6,836 bases of DNA from Dysgonamonadaceae bacterium. GTDB lineage: Bacteria; Bacteroidota; Bacteroidia; Bacteroidales; Azobacteroidaceae. The stretch spans positions 1 through 6,836 of the forward strand of contig JAIRMF010000116.1 in assembly GCA_031258895.1 (NCBI GenBank), written 5' to 3'. Each line of letters begins with the position of its first letter. The first letter of the stretch is position 1. Below are positions 5,985 to 6,836 of the stretch, one piece after another. Made by a program: the position numbers and the translations under genes. The notes beneath the pieces are model-generated. The model searched no databases, was not told where the DNA came from, and worked only from the letters and a program-made list of their open reading frames with translations.

Positions 5985-6836
5985 TTAAAACAGTGTACCC
6001 TGTTTCCCGAAACGGCTTCGTCCGAGATGACGGTAGGCCATATCGGTTACTTCGCGCCCACGGGGGGTGCGCTTGAGGAATCCTTCTTTTATCAGGAACG
6101 GCTCGTAGACTTCTTCTACGGTACCCGGGTCTTCGCCGAGCGCGGTAGCGATAGTGGTGATTCCGACCGGCCCTCCGGAGAACTTGTCGATTATGATTGA
6201 AAGGATTTTGTTGTCTGTTTCGTCAAGCCCGTAACGATCGATGTTCAACGCTTCAAGGGCGAAGCAGGTGATGTCTTTATCGATTTTACCGGAGCCTTTT
6301 ACCTGTGCGAAATCTCTAACCCGTCGCAGGAGTGCATTGCATATTCTGGGCGTACCGCGACTGCGGGATGCGATTTCTGTTGCGGCGCTGTCTGTGCAGG
6401 GTATATTGAGGATTCCGGACGACCGGCGGACTATTCCGGCGAGGGTTTCGGCGTTGTAGTATTCGAGATGCAGGTTGATGCCGAAGCGTGCTCGAAGCGG
6501 TGCGGTGAGCAGTCCGCTACGGGTTGTCGCGCCGATCAGGGTGAACGGTTCGAGGTCGATTTGTATTGAGCGGGCGCTTGGTCCTTTGTCTATGATGATG
6601 TCGATCCGGTAGTCTTCCATTGCGGAGTAGAGGTATTCTTCCACTATCGGACTGAGGCGGTGAATTTCGTCGATAAACAGCACGTCGTTACGGTTTAGGG
6701 AGGTGAGCACACCGGCGAGATCGCCTGGTTTGTCGAGCACGGGGCCGGATGTGATTTTGAATCCGGAATCCAATTCGTTAGCGATTATGTTTGAGAGGGT
6801 TGTTTTACCTAATCCGGGAGGGCCGTGCAACAGGAC
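5985..6836 (-). CDS. ruvB: Holliday junction branch migration ATPase RuvB, N-terminus cut off
   Basis: RuvB is the hexameric AAA+ motor that, with RuvA, drives branch migration of Holliday junctions before RuvC cuts them. The frame runs off the right edge; 283 residues are present and roughly 60 N-terminal residues are missing from a usual length near 340. Visible in order: Walker A GPPGLGKTT (residues 5-13), Walker B FIDEIH (54-59), sensor 1 IGATTR (101-106), the PLRARFG motif carrying the arginine finger (113-119), sensor 2 region SRGTPRICNALLRRVRDFAQ, GGPVGITTIATALGED at the start of the winged-helix domain, and EPFLIKEGFLKRTPRGREVT near the C-terminus. All expected motifs are intact, so the truncation is only the window edge. 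The next gene on the same strand is rpsO, 173 bases away with its own promoter. The coding strand is A/C-rich, the reverse of ispD on the same strand. Confidence 0.96.
   Translation of the reverse strand, partial: VLLHGPPGLGKTTLSNIIANELDSGFKITSGPVLDKPGDLAGVLTSLNRNDVLFIDEIHRLSPIVEEYLYSAMEDYRIDIIIDKGPSARSIQIDLEPFTLIGATTRSGLLTAPLRARFGINLHLEYYNAETLAGIVRRSSGILNIPCTDSAATEIASRSRGTPRICNALLRRVRDFAQVKGSGKIDKDITCFALEALNIDRYGLDETDNKILSIIIDKFSGGPVGITTIATALGEDPGTVEEVYEPFLIKEGFLKRTPRGREVTDMAYRHLGRSRFGKQGTLF

Larger units (their letters stand above)
5445..5990. other. Strand-composition (GC and AT skew) switch
   Basis: To the left the + strand is A/C-rich in every gene, including ispD and xseB, which are coded on the other strand. 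Hand counts: 541-720 has about 29 G to 58 C; 1321-1380 about 5 G to 17 C. To the right, 6361-6780 has about 146 G to 88 C. Inside the span the values pass through balance (5581-5700 about 26 to 29; 5701-5760 about 16 to 12). The change from C-rich to G-rich has the polarity of a replication origin. No clear DnaA box (TTATCCACA-like) is visible, so this is a composition boundary and not an origin call. Confidence 0.55.

Overview
The window is chromosomal DNA from a member of the Bacteroidota, most likely the order Bacteroidales. Four things point there. BatD and BatE are a lineage-typical gene pair. The protein sequences of RhaB, LysA and S15 read like Bacteroidales versions. Start codons lack clear Shine-Dalgarno sequences. 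The promoters fit the Bacteroidota pattern TTTG - about 20 bases - TAnnTTTG rather than the sigma-70 pattern. No mobile element, CRISPR array, tRNA or rRNA is visible.

Layout, left to right. The 3' end of rhaB (rhamnulokinase, + strand) enters from the left edge and converges on ispD with a 9-base overlap. xseB and ispD (both - strand) form a tight two-gene unit reading leftward. A 148-base divergent promoter region separates xseB from batD. On the + strand, batD, batE and lysA follow with gaps of 7 and 14 bases and look like one operon: two cell-envelope proteins linked to aerotolerance, then the last enzyme of lysine biosynthesis. lysA converges on rpsO (ribosomal protein S15, - strand), which has a good intrinsic terminator and its own promoter. 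Further right, ruvB (- strand) is cut by the window edge and lacks about 60 N-terminal residues.

Most genes are ordinary housekeeping genes, and I do not see a new defence or mobile system. The unusual signals are non-coding. First, the + strand is A/C-rich from the left edge through lysA whatever the gene direction, and becomes G/T-rich across ruvB. That C-to-G polarity is what a replication origin gives, although an inversion breakpoint would also explain it. Second, in the rpsO-ruvB gap, inside that transition, two perfect inverted repeats interlock in an order that allows a pseudoknot or two mutually exclusive hairpins. Third, the gene sets are split: batD-batE stand without the moxR-batABC genes that normally precede them, and xseB stands without xseA.
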